A stretch of DNA of 64,000 nucleotides from Streptomyces subrutilus (GTDB lineage Bacteria; Actinomycetota; Actinomycetes; Streptomycetales; Streptomycetaceae): assembly GCF_008704535.1 (NCBI RefSeq), contig NZ_CP023701.1, positions 124,001-188,000 on the forward strand. The letters run 5' to 3'. The translations under genes were made by a program, and so were the position numbers. Below are positions 50,765 to 59,237 of the stretch, piece by piece (the stretch's first letter is position 1; the number at the start of each line of letters is the position of its first letter). The notes beneath the pieces were generated by a model that saw nothing but the letters and a program-made list of their open reading frames with translations, was not told the DNA's origin and did no database searches.

Positions 50765-51568
50765 TCAGGCCCGGCGAAGCCGCGCGGCGAGGGTCAGGAA
50801 GAGGAGGAGGTTGGGCACGGTCTTGACCTCGGCCCGGGCCCAGGGCTTCGGCTGCCCGGCGCGGCGGACGATCACCGCTCCCCCGCTGACGTCGACCGCC
50901 TCGACCGCGGACCAGGGCAGCGTGCCGCCGCGAGTGGTGGAGATGCCGGTGGCGTCCAGCGTGAAGGGTCCGTGGGCCGCCTTCCGCCCGCCGCGCACCG
51001 CGTCCCACACCCGCTGTGCCTGGGCGCGGGCGATGGCCTCGCCGATCAGCGGCAGCCAGGTGCCGTGGTCGGCGAAGGAGTCCGTGACGTCGAATCGGGT
51101 GCCGTCCGGCGCCACCAGGGTGGAGACGTGGGAGGTCTTGAAGGGGGTGGTGGTGCCCTTGTACTCGATCACTTCCTGGACGGTGGCCTGGTAGTGGACC
51201 GCATGCTCCCAGCGGAGCGCGAAGAGCCGACCGCCCCCCGAGTCCACGAGCAGGCCCTGCTCGAAGAGGTGCAGCCGCCGGCCGGCGACCTTCCTGCGGA
51301 AGTTCGGGCTCTTGACCAGGGCTCCGACGGCCAGCACCGTCAGGAACAGCGGGTACAGGGCGAGGATGCGGGAGTAGGAGGTCCAGAGCAGGACGCCGCC
51401 GGCGCCCAGGGCTGCGGTGCCGGCGATCGCACCGGCCATGAACAGTCCTCGGCGCCCGTCCCGCACGTCGAGCTCCTTCCTCGGCAGGAAGGTGTGTTCG
51501 AGTCGGCCGAAGCCCTTGCGGGCGGCCAGGTCGGCGGCTTCGGGGGACGGGGAACCCGGCACGCTCAT
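50765..51568 (-). CDS. Membrane protein of DUF6585/YcxB-like type
   Basis: A 267-residue protein with two adjacent membrane segments (about residues 45-90) and flanking PH-like cytoplasmic domains (RRLHLFEQGLLVDSGGGRLFALRWEHAVHY, and a second copy GPFTLDATGISTTRGGTLPWSAVEAV). This matches DUF6585-type proteins of Streptomyces, whose role is unknown. It is monocistronic as far as can be seen; the next gene is divergent. Confidence 0.7.
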   Translation of the reverse strand: MSVPGSPSPEAADLAARKGFGRLEHTFLPRKELDVRDGRRGLFMAGAIAGTAALGAGGVLLWTSYSRILALYPLFLTVLAVGALVKSPNFRRKVAGRRLHLFEQGLLVDSGGGRLFALRWEHAVHYQATVQEVIEYKGTTTPFKTSHVSTLVAPDGTRFDVTDSFADHGTWLPLIGEAIARAQAQRVWDAVRGGRKAAHGPFTLDATGISTTRGGTLPWSAVEAVDVSGGAVIVRRAGQPKPWARAEVKTVPNLLLFLTLAARLRRA

Positions 51569-51891
51569 ACGGGGCCTCGGATTCGCTTCTGGGCGGCCTC
51601 GGGACCGGGGCCGTTACGGCTCGCCGTGCGATGGTACCCGCGTCCGGCCCGGTTCCGGCAGTCGTATCGACCATCCATCTCGCCCTGGAAACAGGCCGGT
51701 TGGCATGCCCAGCCGGCCGAGGACGGCCCCCGGGCCAGGGCGGGTCCCGGCCCGGCCCGGGCGGCCGGGCGGCCCGACCGGTCCCCGACCGCTCCGGACG
51801 CCGGTGGTCGGCCAACCGGGTGACAGGGGGAATGGCCGGGCCCGGGACCGGGTTTTCTTGTCGTACGTCTTTCCTGCCGAAGGAGTGTGCC

Positions 51892-52323
51892 GTGGCCCTG
51901 TCCGATACCGAACGTGAGCAGTTCCTCGCCGAGCCCCACATCGCCGCCCTCGCCGTCGATGCGGGTGCGGAGGGCGGGCGCGGACCGCTGACCGTCCCCA
52001 TCTGGTACCAGTACGCGCCCGGCGGCGACATCTGGATCATGACGGGCCGTGCGTCCCGGAAGGCCGAACTGATCGCGGCCGCAGGCCGGTTCACCCTCAT
52101 GGTGGACCGCGTGGAGCCGACGATCCGGTACGTGTCGGTCGAGGGGCCCGTGGTGTCGACCGTACCCGCGAAGCGCGAGCAGCTGGTCGAGATGTCGTCC
52201 CGGTACCTGCCCGCCGACAAGGTCGCGCCCTACGTGGACTTCGCGTGGAAGGAACACGGCGAGCAGGTCGTGATCCACATGCGGCCCACGCGGTGGGTGA
52301 GCTCCGACCTCGGCCAGGTCTGA
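51892..52323 (+). CDS. Pyridoxamine 5'-phosphate oxidase-like flavin-binding protein
   Basis: A 143-residue split-barrel protein of the PNPOx/F420-binding family (LTVPIWYQYAPGGDIWIMTGRASRKAELI, then RYVSVEGPVV). The family includes FMN- and F420-dependent reductases and heme-binding proteins; the cofactor here is not decided by the sequence. GAAGGAGTGTGCC precedes the GTG at 51892, which fixes the start against a longer open frame. Confidence 0.85.
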   Translation: MALSDTEREQFLAEPHIAALAVDAGAEGGRGPLTVPIWYQYAPGGDIWIMTGRASRKAELIAAAGRFTLMVDRVEPTIRYVSVEGPVVSTVPAKREQLVEMSSRYLPADKVAPYVDFAWKEHGEQVVIHMRPTRWVSSDLGQV

Positions 52324-52418
52324 GACCGCCCGCCGCCACCCGCCCCGGTCGCGGCGGGCCCGTGCCGGCCCGCCCCGGGCCGGGGTCGTGCCGCACTCAG
52401 AGGATCCGTGGAGGATCG

Positions 52419-53390
52419 ATGCACCGGCGCAATCCGTTCCTGGCCTGCCGTGCGGCCGCTGCCGTCCTGGCCTGCGTGTCCGGTGTGTCCGGGTGCCACG
52501 CGCCCGCGGCCGGGCCCGGCGCACCGGCCGCGTCCTCCTCCGTACCGTCCTCCGGCGACTTCTCCGGCCCGGTCGACATCGGGGGTGGCCGACGGATCCA
52601 CCTGAGCTGCAAGGGCAGCGGCCGCCCCACCGTGATCCTGGAGTCCGGGCTGCACGACTCCTCCGACACCTGGACCTTCACCGACACCCGGCCGCCCGTA
52701 CCGAAGTCCCCGGCCGTGTTCCCCGGCGTCGCCGCGTTCGCGCGGGTCTGCACGTACGACCGGCCCGGTACCGTCCGCTACTCGGACCCGCCCGCCCTCA
52801 CCACCCGCAGCACGCCGGTGGGCGGCACGCGCTCCCTCACCGCGATGGCCGACGACCTCGACCGGCTGCTGACGGCCGCGCACCTGCCCGCGCCCTATCT
52901 GCTCGTCGGCCACTCGTACGGCGGGATGATCACCCGGCTGTACGCCCAGCGGAACCCCCACAAGACGGCCGGCCTCGTCTTCGTCGACGCCTTCGGCACG
53001 GACATGCGGCCGCTCTTCGGGGCCCAGTGGCCCGCCTACCTGAAGCTGCTCGACAGCCCCGGCACGCCGCTCGCCGCGCAGCGGGGATTCGAGACGGTCG
53101 ACGTGGACGGCGCCGTGGCCGCGATCGAGGCGGCGGGGCCGCTGCCCGCGGTGCCCCTGGTCGTCCTCAGCAAGACCGAACCGTTCGCCGCGCCCCCCGG
53201 CGCTCCGAAGGCCCTGCTGGACACGCTGGAGCGGGCCTGGCCGGTGGTGCAGCGGAGCCTGGTGCGGCTCGGGCCGCAGACACCGCAGTACCTGGCGACC
53301 GGGAGCGACCACTACGTGCAGGTGCACGATCCGGACCTGACGATCGGCGCGGTGCGGCTGGCCGTGGGACGGATCGGCACGCGGCCGTAG
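52419..53390 (+). CDS. Alpha/beta-hydrolase lipoprotein
   Basis: A 323-residue secreted hydrolase. Residues 1-26 form a lipoprotein signal ending VSGC. The hydrolase fold follows with ESGLHDSSDTW (oxyanion region), nucleophile elbow GHSYGG, and histidine in GSDHYVQVHDP. It is expected on the outer face of the membrane, acting on an ester, amide or peptide substrate. GTGGAGGATCG precedes the ATG. Confidence 0.85.
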   Translation: MHRRNPFLACRAAAAVLACVSGVSGCHAPAAGPGAPAASSSVPSSGDFSGPVDIGGGRRIHLSCKGSGRPTVILESGLHDSSDTWTFTDTRPPVPKSPAVFPGVAAFARVCTYDRPGTVRYSDPPALTTRSTPVGGTRSLTAMADDLDRLLTAAHLPAPYLLVGHSYGGMITRLYAQRNPHKTAGLVFVDAFGTDMRPLFGAQWPAYLKLLDSPGTPLAAQRGFETVDVDGAVAAIEAAGPLPAVPLVVLSKTEPFAAPPGAPKALLDTLERAWPVVQRSLVRLGPQTPQYLATGSDHYVQVHDPDLTIGAVRLAVGRIGTRP

Positions 53391-53483
53391 CACCGGGGCC
53401 GGACCGCCGGTCGCGCGGCGTGCCCGCCCCGGTTGCCGCCGCCGGGTCTGTCGCCGCCGGACCGCGCACGGCAGGATGGCGCC

Positions 53484-53900
53484 ATGGGCCCCCTCCTCGC
53501 GGCGCTGCCGGACGCGTTCGGGACCGTGCCGTACGCCGGTTTCCGGTTCCCCGGGTCGGCGGCCGTCCGGCGCCGTCCCGATCTGGCCGAGGGCGCCAAC
53601 TGCCAGCTGTTCTCCTACGCGGTGCTGCGGCACTTCGGCCGGGCCGTGCCACCGCTGCGCTCCGACGACCTGTGGAGCGACACCAGGCACACCACCGGGG
53701 TCGCGCGACCGCAGGTGCTGGACCTGCTGCTGTTCGGCGCGGACCGCGATCCGTACGGCGCCCACGTGGGCGTGTGGGCCGGTGGCGGCACCGTCCTGCA
53801 CCTGTGTGCGGAGGTGGGCCGTCCGGCACTGTGGACCCTCGCCGACTTCGCCGGCCGGCCGCGCTACCGCGTGCTGATCGGTGCCAAACGGGTGCGCTGA
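53484..53900 (+). CDS. NlpC/P60-like protein
   Basis: A 138-residue single-domain protein that resembles the NlpC/P60 cysteine peptidase core: EGANCQLFSYAVLRHFG (candidate catalytic Cys), LDLLLFG, and HVGVWAGGGTVLHLC (candidate His). No signal peptide is present, so it may be cytoplasmic and not a cell-wall enzyme. The start ATG is close to another out-of-frame ATG; the ribosome site GCAGGATGG is modest. Confidence 0.7.
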   Translation: MGPLLAALPDAFGTVPYAGFRFPGSAAVRRRPDLAEGANCQLFSYAVLRHFGRAVPPLRSDDLWSDTRHTTGVARPQVLDLLLFGADRDPYGAHVGVWAGGGTVLHLCAEVGRPALWTLADFAGRPRYRVLIGAKRVR

Positions 53901-53985
53901 ACGGCGCGCTGCCCGGCCGGACGGTATGGAGGAGGCCGGCCGGACGACGGCCTCGTGGCGGACTCGTCCTGCCCGAACAACACAC

Positions 53986-54855
53986 CTAGGCGGTCGGCAC
54001 CGTCCGGTCGGTGGTGGTGAGACGGGCCAGTTCCCAGGGGTCGTGGGCGCTGAAGACGGTGACCTCGTCCGCGTGGTCGCGGCGCAGGGCGCGCAGTCGG
54101 TCGCGGGTGGCGACGCGCGCCGTGCCGTCGGTCTGCGCCCCCTGTTGGACCGGTTCGAAGACGGGGTGGGGGAAGGGCGGGGTGTGCTCGATCTCGCCGT
54201 GGTACATGTACGCGTCGCCCGCGTGCAGCAGCCACCGCCCGTCGCCGCCGCGCACGGCGACGCCCGCGTGACCCGCCGAATGGCCGGGCAGCGGTACCAG
54301 CAGCAGCTCGGTCGCCATCCCTTGCGGTCGCGCCGCGCCCGTGAAGCCGAACCACGGGGTGTGCTCGTCGACGCGTGCGGGCGTCAGCAGCGGGCCGTGG
54401 GCCCGGTGCGCGGGCATGAAGCGGGCGAGGCTGCCGTGGTGGTGCGGCGCCGTCGGGTCGGTGACGGCCCGGTACTCGTCGGGGTGTACGTGCACCTGTG
54501 CGCGGGGGAAGTCCGGCAGCCCCCCGGTGTGGTCGCGGTGCAGGTGGGTGAGGACGATGTGCCGTACGTCCCGCGGTGCGTGGCCGAGGCGGACGACCTG
54601 GTGCAGCGCGCTCTCCCCGGGGTCCAGTGCGGGCCGGGCGTGGGCCAGCCAGTCCGCGCCGAGCGACCGCTCGGGGTGTCGCAGGTCCGCGGTGCCGAGT
54701 CCGGTGTCGACCAGCACCAGACCGTCCTCGTCCGTCTCGATGAGCAGGCAGTGGCAGACGGCGGCCCTCTGCGGTGCTGCGGCGCCTGCCGGGGGTGTGT
54801 CGCCGAGCGGCGGAATCTCACGGAGGGAACCGCAGTTGAGGTGGTGGACGCGCAT
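53986..54855 (-). CDS. Metallo-beta-lactamase-fold hydrolase
   Basis: A 289-residue MBL-fold protein with the metal motif HLHRDHTGG, an upstream LVDTGLG and downstream PLPGHSAGH and LLHAGDAY. It is similar in layout to quorum-quenching lactonase-like enzymes, but also to many general hydrolases. The ATG at 54855 is chosen; an earlier in-frame ATG lies within the promoter of the divergent HxlR gene. The 59-bp shared intergenic region suggests the HxlR protein controls it. Confidence 0.85.
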   Translation of the reverse strand: MRVHHLNCGSLREIPPLGDTPPAGAAAPQRAAVCHCLLIETDEDGLVLVDTGLGTADLRHPERSLGADWLAHARPALDPGESALHQVVRLGHAPRDVRHIVLTHLHRDHTGGLPDFPRAQVHVHPDEYRAVTDPTAPHHHGSLARFMPAHRAHGPLLTPARVDEHTPWFGFTGAARPQGMATELLLVPLPGHSAGHAGVAVRGGDGRWLLHAGDAYMYHGEIEHTPPFPHPVFEPVQQGAQTDGTARVATRDRLRALRRDHADEVTVFSAHDPWELARLTTTDRTVPTA

Positions 54856-54914
54856 GAGGCCCCCTGGAGGAACGTGGGCGGGCTGTTTCTCCACGGACCT
54901 TAGAAGGGGCTCTC

Positions 54915-55316
54915 GTGACTCACCAAACGGTTGGACACGTACCGGCGCACGACGGGGGTCCGCTGGCGGACTGCCCGGACGGTGCGCTCGTCCCGCCGGG
55001 CGACGAGCCCCGCTGCCCCGTCGACATCACCCTCGCCGCGCTGGGCGGCCGGTGGACGCCGCTGGTGCGCCGCGAGTTGCTCCGCCGCGATCGGGCCGCG
55101 TACACCGAGCTGTCCGCCGCCCTGCCCGCCCTGTCGGACAAGGTGCTCTCCGACCGGCTGGCGCAGCTGACCGCTGCGGGCGTCGTCGAGCGCCACCGCA
55201 CCCCCGGCTGGGCCGCCCGGGTGCACTACGTACTGACGGACCGGGGACGAGCCTTGGAGCCGGTGGTGCACAGCATGTGGGTCTGGGGAGCGTCCCGGCG
55301 CACGGCTCGCGGCTGA
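54915..55316 (+). CDS. HxlR-family regulator
   Basis: A 133-residue winged-helix protein of the HxlR type: CPVDITLAALGGRWTPLVRREL, then YTELSAALPALSDKVLSDRL and VHYVLTDRGRALEPV. Cysteine near residue 36 is at the position where redox- or electrophile-sensing HxlR proteins carry theirs. GTG start after AGAAGGGG. It is divergent from the MBL-fold gene. Confidence 0.9.
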   Translation: MTHQTVGHVPAHDGGPLADCPDGALVPPGDEPRCPVDITLAALGGRWTPLVRRELLRRDRAAYTELSAALPALSDKVLSDRLAQLTAAGVVERHRTPGWAARVHYVLTDRGRALEPVVHSMWVWGASRRTARG

Positions 55317-55573
55317 CGGCCGGGCGACGCCGGCTCGGCCGTCCGCGGGCGGTGCCACCGCCACCGCCCTACGGGGCCGGAGGTTCGCCAACGGCGAGGT
55401 GAGCAGCACGTCGGCGTCCGAGACGAGGACGAAGCACAGCAGCGCCGACTCGCCCCGGTCCATCCGGTCCGCATCCCAACGGCCTCCATGCGAGCGGGGG
55501 ATGCGGGGTTCACTCACACCGGAGCTCCGGACCAGGCCCCTCCGGCTAGCCTCGCCGGGGGCGGGGCCCGGGG

Positions 55574-56095
55574 CTATTCCTCGGTGGTGTCCGGGCGGTT
55601 CCTGGCGCGCTTGGTGACGATGGCGGCCGCGGCGAGGGCGCTGCCCGCGAAGGCCAGGGCGAGGGTCCACGGCTGGTTGAGGCAGTGGCCGGTGGCGTGG
55701 TCGACGGAGTACCGGCCCGGGCCCGCGAGACCGATGGCCGCGGCGGTGAAGCCGAGGAAGGCGGGGTATTCGTAGCCGCCGCCCTGGGCGAAGAAGCCGG
55801 CGGGCGCGTGGACGGAGACCGCGCCGGCCATGGCGCCGGCGGCTGCCGCACCGGCCGCCGGGGTGGCCAGGCCCAGGGCGAGCAGGGCGCCCCCGCCCGC
55901 CTCGCCGAGTCCGGCGGCGATGGCGCTCTCGCGGCCGGGGGTGAAGCCCATGTGCTCCATGCCGGCGGCGGTCTGCTCCAGGCCCCCGCCGCCGAACCAG
56001 CCGAACAGCTTCTGCGTCCCGTGCGCCATCAGCACCGCGCCCGTTCCGGCCCGCAGGGCCAGCAGGGCGAGGTCACGTCGGTCGAGGCAGGGCAT
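55574..56095 (-). CDS. DoxX-family membrane protein
   Basis: A 173-residue protein with four membrane segments and the DoxX pattern LRAGTGAVLMAHGTQKLFGWFGG followed by GFTPGRESAIAAGLGE. DoxX-like proteins take part in thiol/oxidative stress complexes, but most are uncharacterised. GGGAGACCCCG precedes the ATG at 56095. Confidence 0.9.
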   Translation of the reverse strand: MPCLDRRDLALLALRAGTGAVLMAHGTQKLFGWFGGGGLEQTAAGMEHMGFTPGRESAIAAGLGEAGGGALLALGLATPAAGAAAAGAMAGAVSVHAPAGFFAQGGGYEYPAFLGFTAAAIGLAGPGRYSVDHATGHCLNQPWTLALAFAGSALAAAAIVTKRARNRPDTTEE

Positions 56096-56211
56096 CGGGG
56101 TCTCCCGGTGGGTGCGGGGCGGGCGGCGGTGCGCGGCGCCCGCGCGGGTCCGCCCGTGCTGCGCGGCGGGCCGGGGCGCCGGGCGGGGCACGTGGCCCCG
56201 GCCGGGTGGGG

Positions 56212-56562
56212 TCAGTGGATGACGCTGAAGCTGCGCCAGGGCAGGGTGTGGGGGGCGGTGACGTTGGAGAGGGTGGTGGCGACGTAGACGCCCTCGTCCC
56301 GCTCGCCCTTGCGGCAGTCTTCCGTGCGGTACAGCACGACGTCCACGAGGGTGTTGTTCTCCACGTGGGTGGCGCCGCGCGGGACCGCGATGCGGTGGCA
56401 GCCCTTGACCAGGGTGTTGGAGTAGCTCACCTGGACCGGCGAGTCGTGTCCGCTGAAGGTGAGCACGCCGACGGTGCTCCGGCCCAGGCCCGAGCAGGCG
56501 GTGGCGCTGAGCAGCAGTGCTGCGGCACCGGTGATGGCGCCGATGCGACGGCGGTGGGACAT
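56212..56562 (-). CDS. Small lipoprotein
   Basis: A 116-residue lipoprotein with an N-terminal signal and lipobox SATAC near residue 23. The mature part is beta-rich (VGVLTFSGHDSPVQVSYSNT, then VENNTLVDVVLYRTEDC). No family is recognised; a pair of cysteines (in KGCHR and TEDCRK) may form a disulfide. The ATG at 56562 was chosen because it directly begins the signal peptide. Confidence 0.75.
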   Translation of the reverse strand: MSHRRRIGAITGAAALLLSATACSGLGRSTVGVLTFSGHDSPVQVSYSNTLVKGCHRIAVPRGATHVENNTLVDVVLYRTEDCRKGERDEGVYVATTLSNVTAPHTLPWRSFSVIH

Positions 56563-56739
56563 GGCGGCGTCCTCGTCTGTGCGGTGCTGGCTGTCCTTCC
56601 CCACAGCGTGCACCGGCGGGCCGCGGGCGGCATCCGCTGGACGGCCGGGCGGATGAACGCGGCTCCGTGGACGCGGAGCTCACCCGCCTCTCCGCCGGCC
56701 GCGGGGCTTCGTAACGGCCGGACGGCCCGGCCGTGCGGC

Positions 56740-56778
56740 CGGGCCTGCCACCCCGTCCGGGACGGGGTGGCAGGCCCG
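56740..56778. terminator. Strong GC hairpin downstream of the ABC permease gene
   Basis: A perfect 18-bp stem: CGGGCCTGCCACCCCGTC (56740-56757) and GACGGGGTGGCAGGCCCG (56761-56778), 3-base loop. It lies 44 bp beyond the permease stop, closing the GntR-ABC operon. Confidence 0.8.
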
Positions 56779-56821
56779 GTGGGTCGGGGCCGGCGCCAGG
56801 GACGTGCCGGTCCCGGAGGAC

Positions 56822-57739
56822 TCAGGCGTACCGGCCCCGGAGGATCCGGAAGGCGGCGTAGCCCGCGGCGGCCGCCAGCACCAGGACGATGGACCCCTCG
56901 ACGAGCTGGGTCCACCAGTAGTGCGCGTGCGGGTGGAAGTCGGCGTACCTCCCGACGATGTCCAGGTCGGCCGGGCAGACACCGGCATCGCCGGACCGCT
57001 CGAAGCAGATCCATCCGGGCAGCCGCCCGCCCGAGCCGGTGGTGAACCCGGCGTCCCGCAGGAAGGCGTCGGACGGCACCTGCTGGTCCGGGTAGGCCGA
57101 GAACGGGGTGGCGACGGTGCGCACCGGCACGAGCGACCAGCGCAGGTGTCCCATGACCAGCATGACCAGACCGGTGACCAGACCCGTGACGGCCATCGCG
57201 GGCACGGTGCGGCGCACGAGCTGGCCGACGACCGCGCCGAGCGCGATCGCCAGCAGGCCGTACGCGACGAGGACCGGGCCGGTCGCCTCGTAGGGTCCGC
57301 GGTCCGCCCAGGAGAACCCGTACGTGTCCGCCACCCGGGACCAGCCGAAGCGGTAGACGCCGATGAACAGGGCGGCGGCGACCACCCACACCGCCGCGGC
57401 CACCACGACCTTGGAGGCGAGCCAGGCACGCGGGGACGTCGACTGCGTCAGCGCGAGCCGGTGGGTGCCGCTCTCCCATTCGCGGGCGACCATCGGACCG
57501 GCGACGAAGGCGCCCGCCAGCAGGGGCAGGAACAGCATGCCCGTGGAGGCCAGGTCCATGACGGACCGCTCCAGGGACTGCCAGGAGCGCGGGAGCGCTC
57601 CGGTCGGGCGGTTCGCCAGCAGGCGCAGCGCGACCAGGGCGGGAAAGCTGACGGCGATGGCCGCGGCCAGCACCCACAGCGCCCGCCGGTGCTGGCGGAC
57701 GGCGACCCAGCGGGGGCCGGTGGGCATCACCGCGCTCAT
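56822..57739 (-). CDS. ABC transporter permease
   Basis: A 305-residue membrane protein with about six transmembrane segments and the ABC-2-type segment VAREWESGTHRLALTQSTSPRAWLASK. It partners the ATPase encoded immediately upstream (4-bp ATGA overlap). A role in antibiotic or peptide export or stress response is typical of GntR (YtrA)-linked systems. Confidence 0.9.
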   Translation of the reverse strand: MSAVMPTGPRWVAVRQHRRALWVLAAAIAVSFPALVALRLLANRPTGALPRSWQSLERSVMDLASTGMLFLPLLAGAFVAGPMVAREWESGTHRLALTQSTSPRAWLASKVVVAAAVWVVAAALFIGVYRFGWSRVADTYGFSWADRGPYEATGPVLVAYGLLAIALGAVVGQLVRRTVPAMAVTGLVTGLVMLVMGHLRWSLVPVRTVATPFSAYPDQQVPSDAFLRDAGFTTGSGGRLPGWICFERSGDAGVCPADLDIVGRYADFHPHAHYWWTQLVEGSIVLVLAAAAGYAAFRILRGRYA

Positions 57740-58620
57740 GCGTCCACCGCCTCGGCGGTGGCGGGGCGCAGGGTGAGTGCGGGGGCCTGGGGAGAGCGCA
57801 GGTGGGAGAGCAGGACTTCCTCCAGGGACGGGTCAGTCGCCTGCCAGAGCGTCTTGTCGACGGGGCCCTGCAAGCGGACGAGCGTGGTGAGTTGGCGGCC
57901 CGTCGTCCGGGATTCGACCACCGTGTGGGGGGCGAGGTCCGCGGCGTCGGCGGTGGGGCCGGTCAGGACGGTGTGGGCGGCGACGACGTCGTCGATCGGC
58001 CCGGCCAGGCGGACGCGTCCGCCGTCGACGAGCAGCAGGTGGTCGCAGGCCCCCTCCAGTTCGGTGAGGATGTGCGAGGACATCACCACGGTGGTGCCGT
58101 GCTCGGCGGCGTCGCCCATCAGCGTGCCCATCAGCTGGTGCCGGGCGAGCGGGTCGAGGTCGGCCATCGGTTCGTCGAGGAGCAGCAGGCCGGGGCGTTT
58201 GGCGAGCGCGAGGGCGAGGGCGACCCGGGTGCGCTGGCCGCCGGAGAGCGTCCGTACGCGGGCGCCCGTGTCGAGGCCGCCCTCCGCGACGATCCTCGCG
58301 GCGAGAGGGGCGTCCCAGCGCCCGGAGTTGAGCTCGCGGCCCAGGCGCAGGGTCTCGCCCACCGTCAGCTGCGGGTAGAGGGGCTTGTCCTGTGCGACGT
58401 AGGCCAGTTCCTCGCGCGGCGGGGCGTCGATGGTTCCTTCGGTGGGCCGCAGCAGGCCCGCGGCCAGCGCCAACAGCGTCGACTTGCCGGCGCCGTTGGG
58501 TCCCACGAGTGCGCATACGCGGCCGGCGGAGAGCCGCAGGGAGCAGTCCCGCAGCGCCCAACCGCGCCGTTTCCCGTAGCGCATGCCGAGGCCGTGGGCC
58601 TCGATCACCGTGCCTTTCAC
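57736..58620 (-). CDS. ABC transporter ATP-binding protein
   Basis: A 294-residue ATPase: Walker A GPNGAGKSTLL, signature LSGGQRTRVALALALA, Walker B LLLLDEPMADLD and switch histidine in VVMSSHIL. The GTG at 58620 overlaps the GntR stop, and its own stop overlaps the permease start, so the three genes are translationally coupled. Confidence 0.95.
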   Translation of the reverse strand: MKGTVIEAHGLGMRYGKRRGWALRDCSLRLSAGRVCALVGPNGAGKSTLLALAAGLLRPTEGTIDAPPREELAYVAQDKPLYPQLTVGETLRLGRELNSGRWDAPLAARIVAEGGLDTGARVRTLSGGQRTRVALALALAKRPGLLLLDEPMADLDPLARHQLMGTLMGDAAEHGTTVVMSSHILTELEGACDHLLLVDGGRVRLAGPIDDVVAAHTVLTGPTADAADLAPHTVVESRTTGRQLTTLVRLQGPVDKTLWQATDPSLEEVLLSHLRSPQAPALTLRPATAEAVDA

Positions 58621-59003
58621 GCGTCGTCCCCCTTGACGAGTCGGTCCAGTACGGAAGCGAAGAGCGCGGACACGTCGTCCCGCTCCATTCCGGCGGTGCG
58701 GGCCCGCCGGGCCCAGTCGGCCAGTTCGTCGCGCAGTGGCGAGTCGGCCGGGGCGTTGCCCAGGGATGTGCGCACGAAGGTTCCCAGGCCCCGTCGCGCT
58801 TCGACGAGGCCCTCGCGTTCCAGCTCGCGGTAGGCCTTGAGCACGGTGTTCGGGTTGATGGCGGTCGCCTGGACGACCTCACGTGCGGTGGGCAACTGGT
58901 CTCCTGGTTCCAGCAGGCCCAGGCGCAGGGCCTGTTTGGTCTGCTGGACGATCTGGAGGTAGGTGGCCACACCGCTGCGCCGGTCGATGCGGTACTCCAG
59001 CAC
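58617..59003 (-). CDS. GntR-family (YtrA-type) repressor
   Basis: A 128-residue regulator: wHTH residues 1-75 (YLQIVQQTKQALRLGLLEPGDQLPTAREV and INPNTVLKAYRELEREGLVE) and a short C-terminal helical tail, as in the YtrA subfamily. GTG at 59003 is preferred: an alternative GTG at 59024 lies inside the operator palindrome. It is expected to repress its own ABC transporter operon and to be released by a cell-envelope-active compound. Confidence 0.92.
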   Translation of the reverse strand: MLEYRIDRRSGVATYLQIVQQTKQALRLGLLEPGDQLPTAREVVQATAINPNTVLKAYRELEREGLVEARRGLGTFVRTSLGNAPADSPLRDELADWARRARTAGMERDDVSALFASVLDRLVKGDDA

Positions 59004-59014
59004 GGATAAGAACC

Positions 59015-59044
59015 ACCCTTTCACTAGTCAACTAGTGAAAGGGT
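59015..59044. promoter_or_regulatory. 30-bp near-perfect palindrome, GntR operator
   Basis: Arms ACCCTTTCACTAGT (59015-59028) and ACTAGTGAAAGGGT (59031-59044) are exact inverted repeats around a 2-bp centre. It lies immediately upstream of the GntR coding start, so binding would autoregulate the operon. Confidence 0.85.
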
Positions 59045-59237
59045 CGGGCACCCGTGCCGTGCTGTCAACCCACTTCGTGCGTAGGGCCCTTCGCGCGGTG
59101 CGGGGTTTCACACGTAGGGGTTTACGTCTCTCGCGGCCGACCGAACGGGTGCGAATCGCGCAGAGATGGAACTACAGCCTCCTCATGGTGAGTAGCATCC
59201 GGCAGCAACACACGAGGTATGAGGAGAGTGAGCCGAC

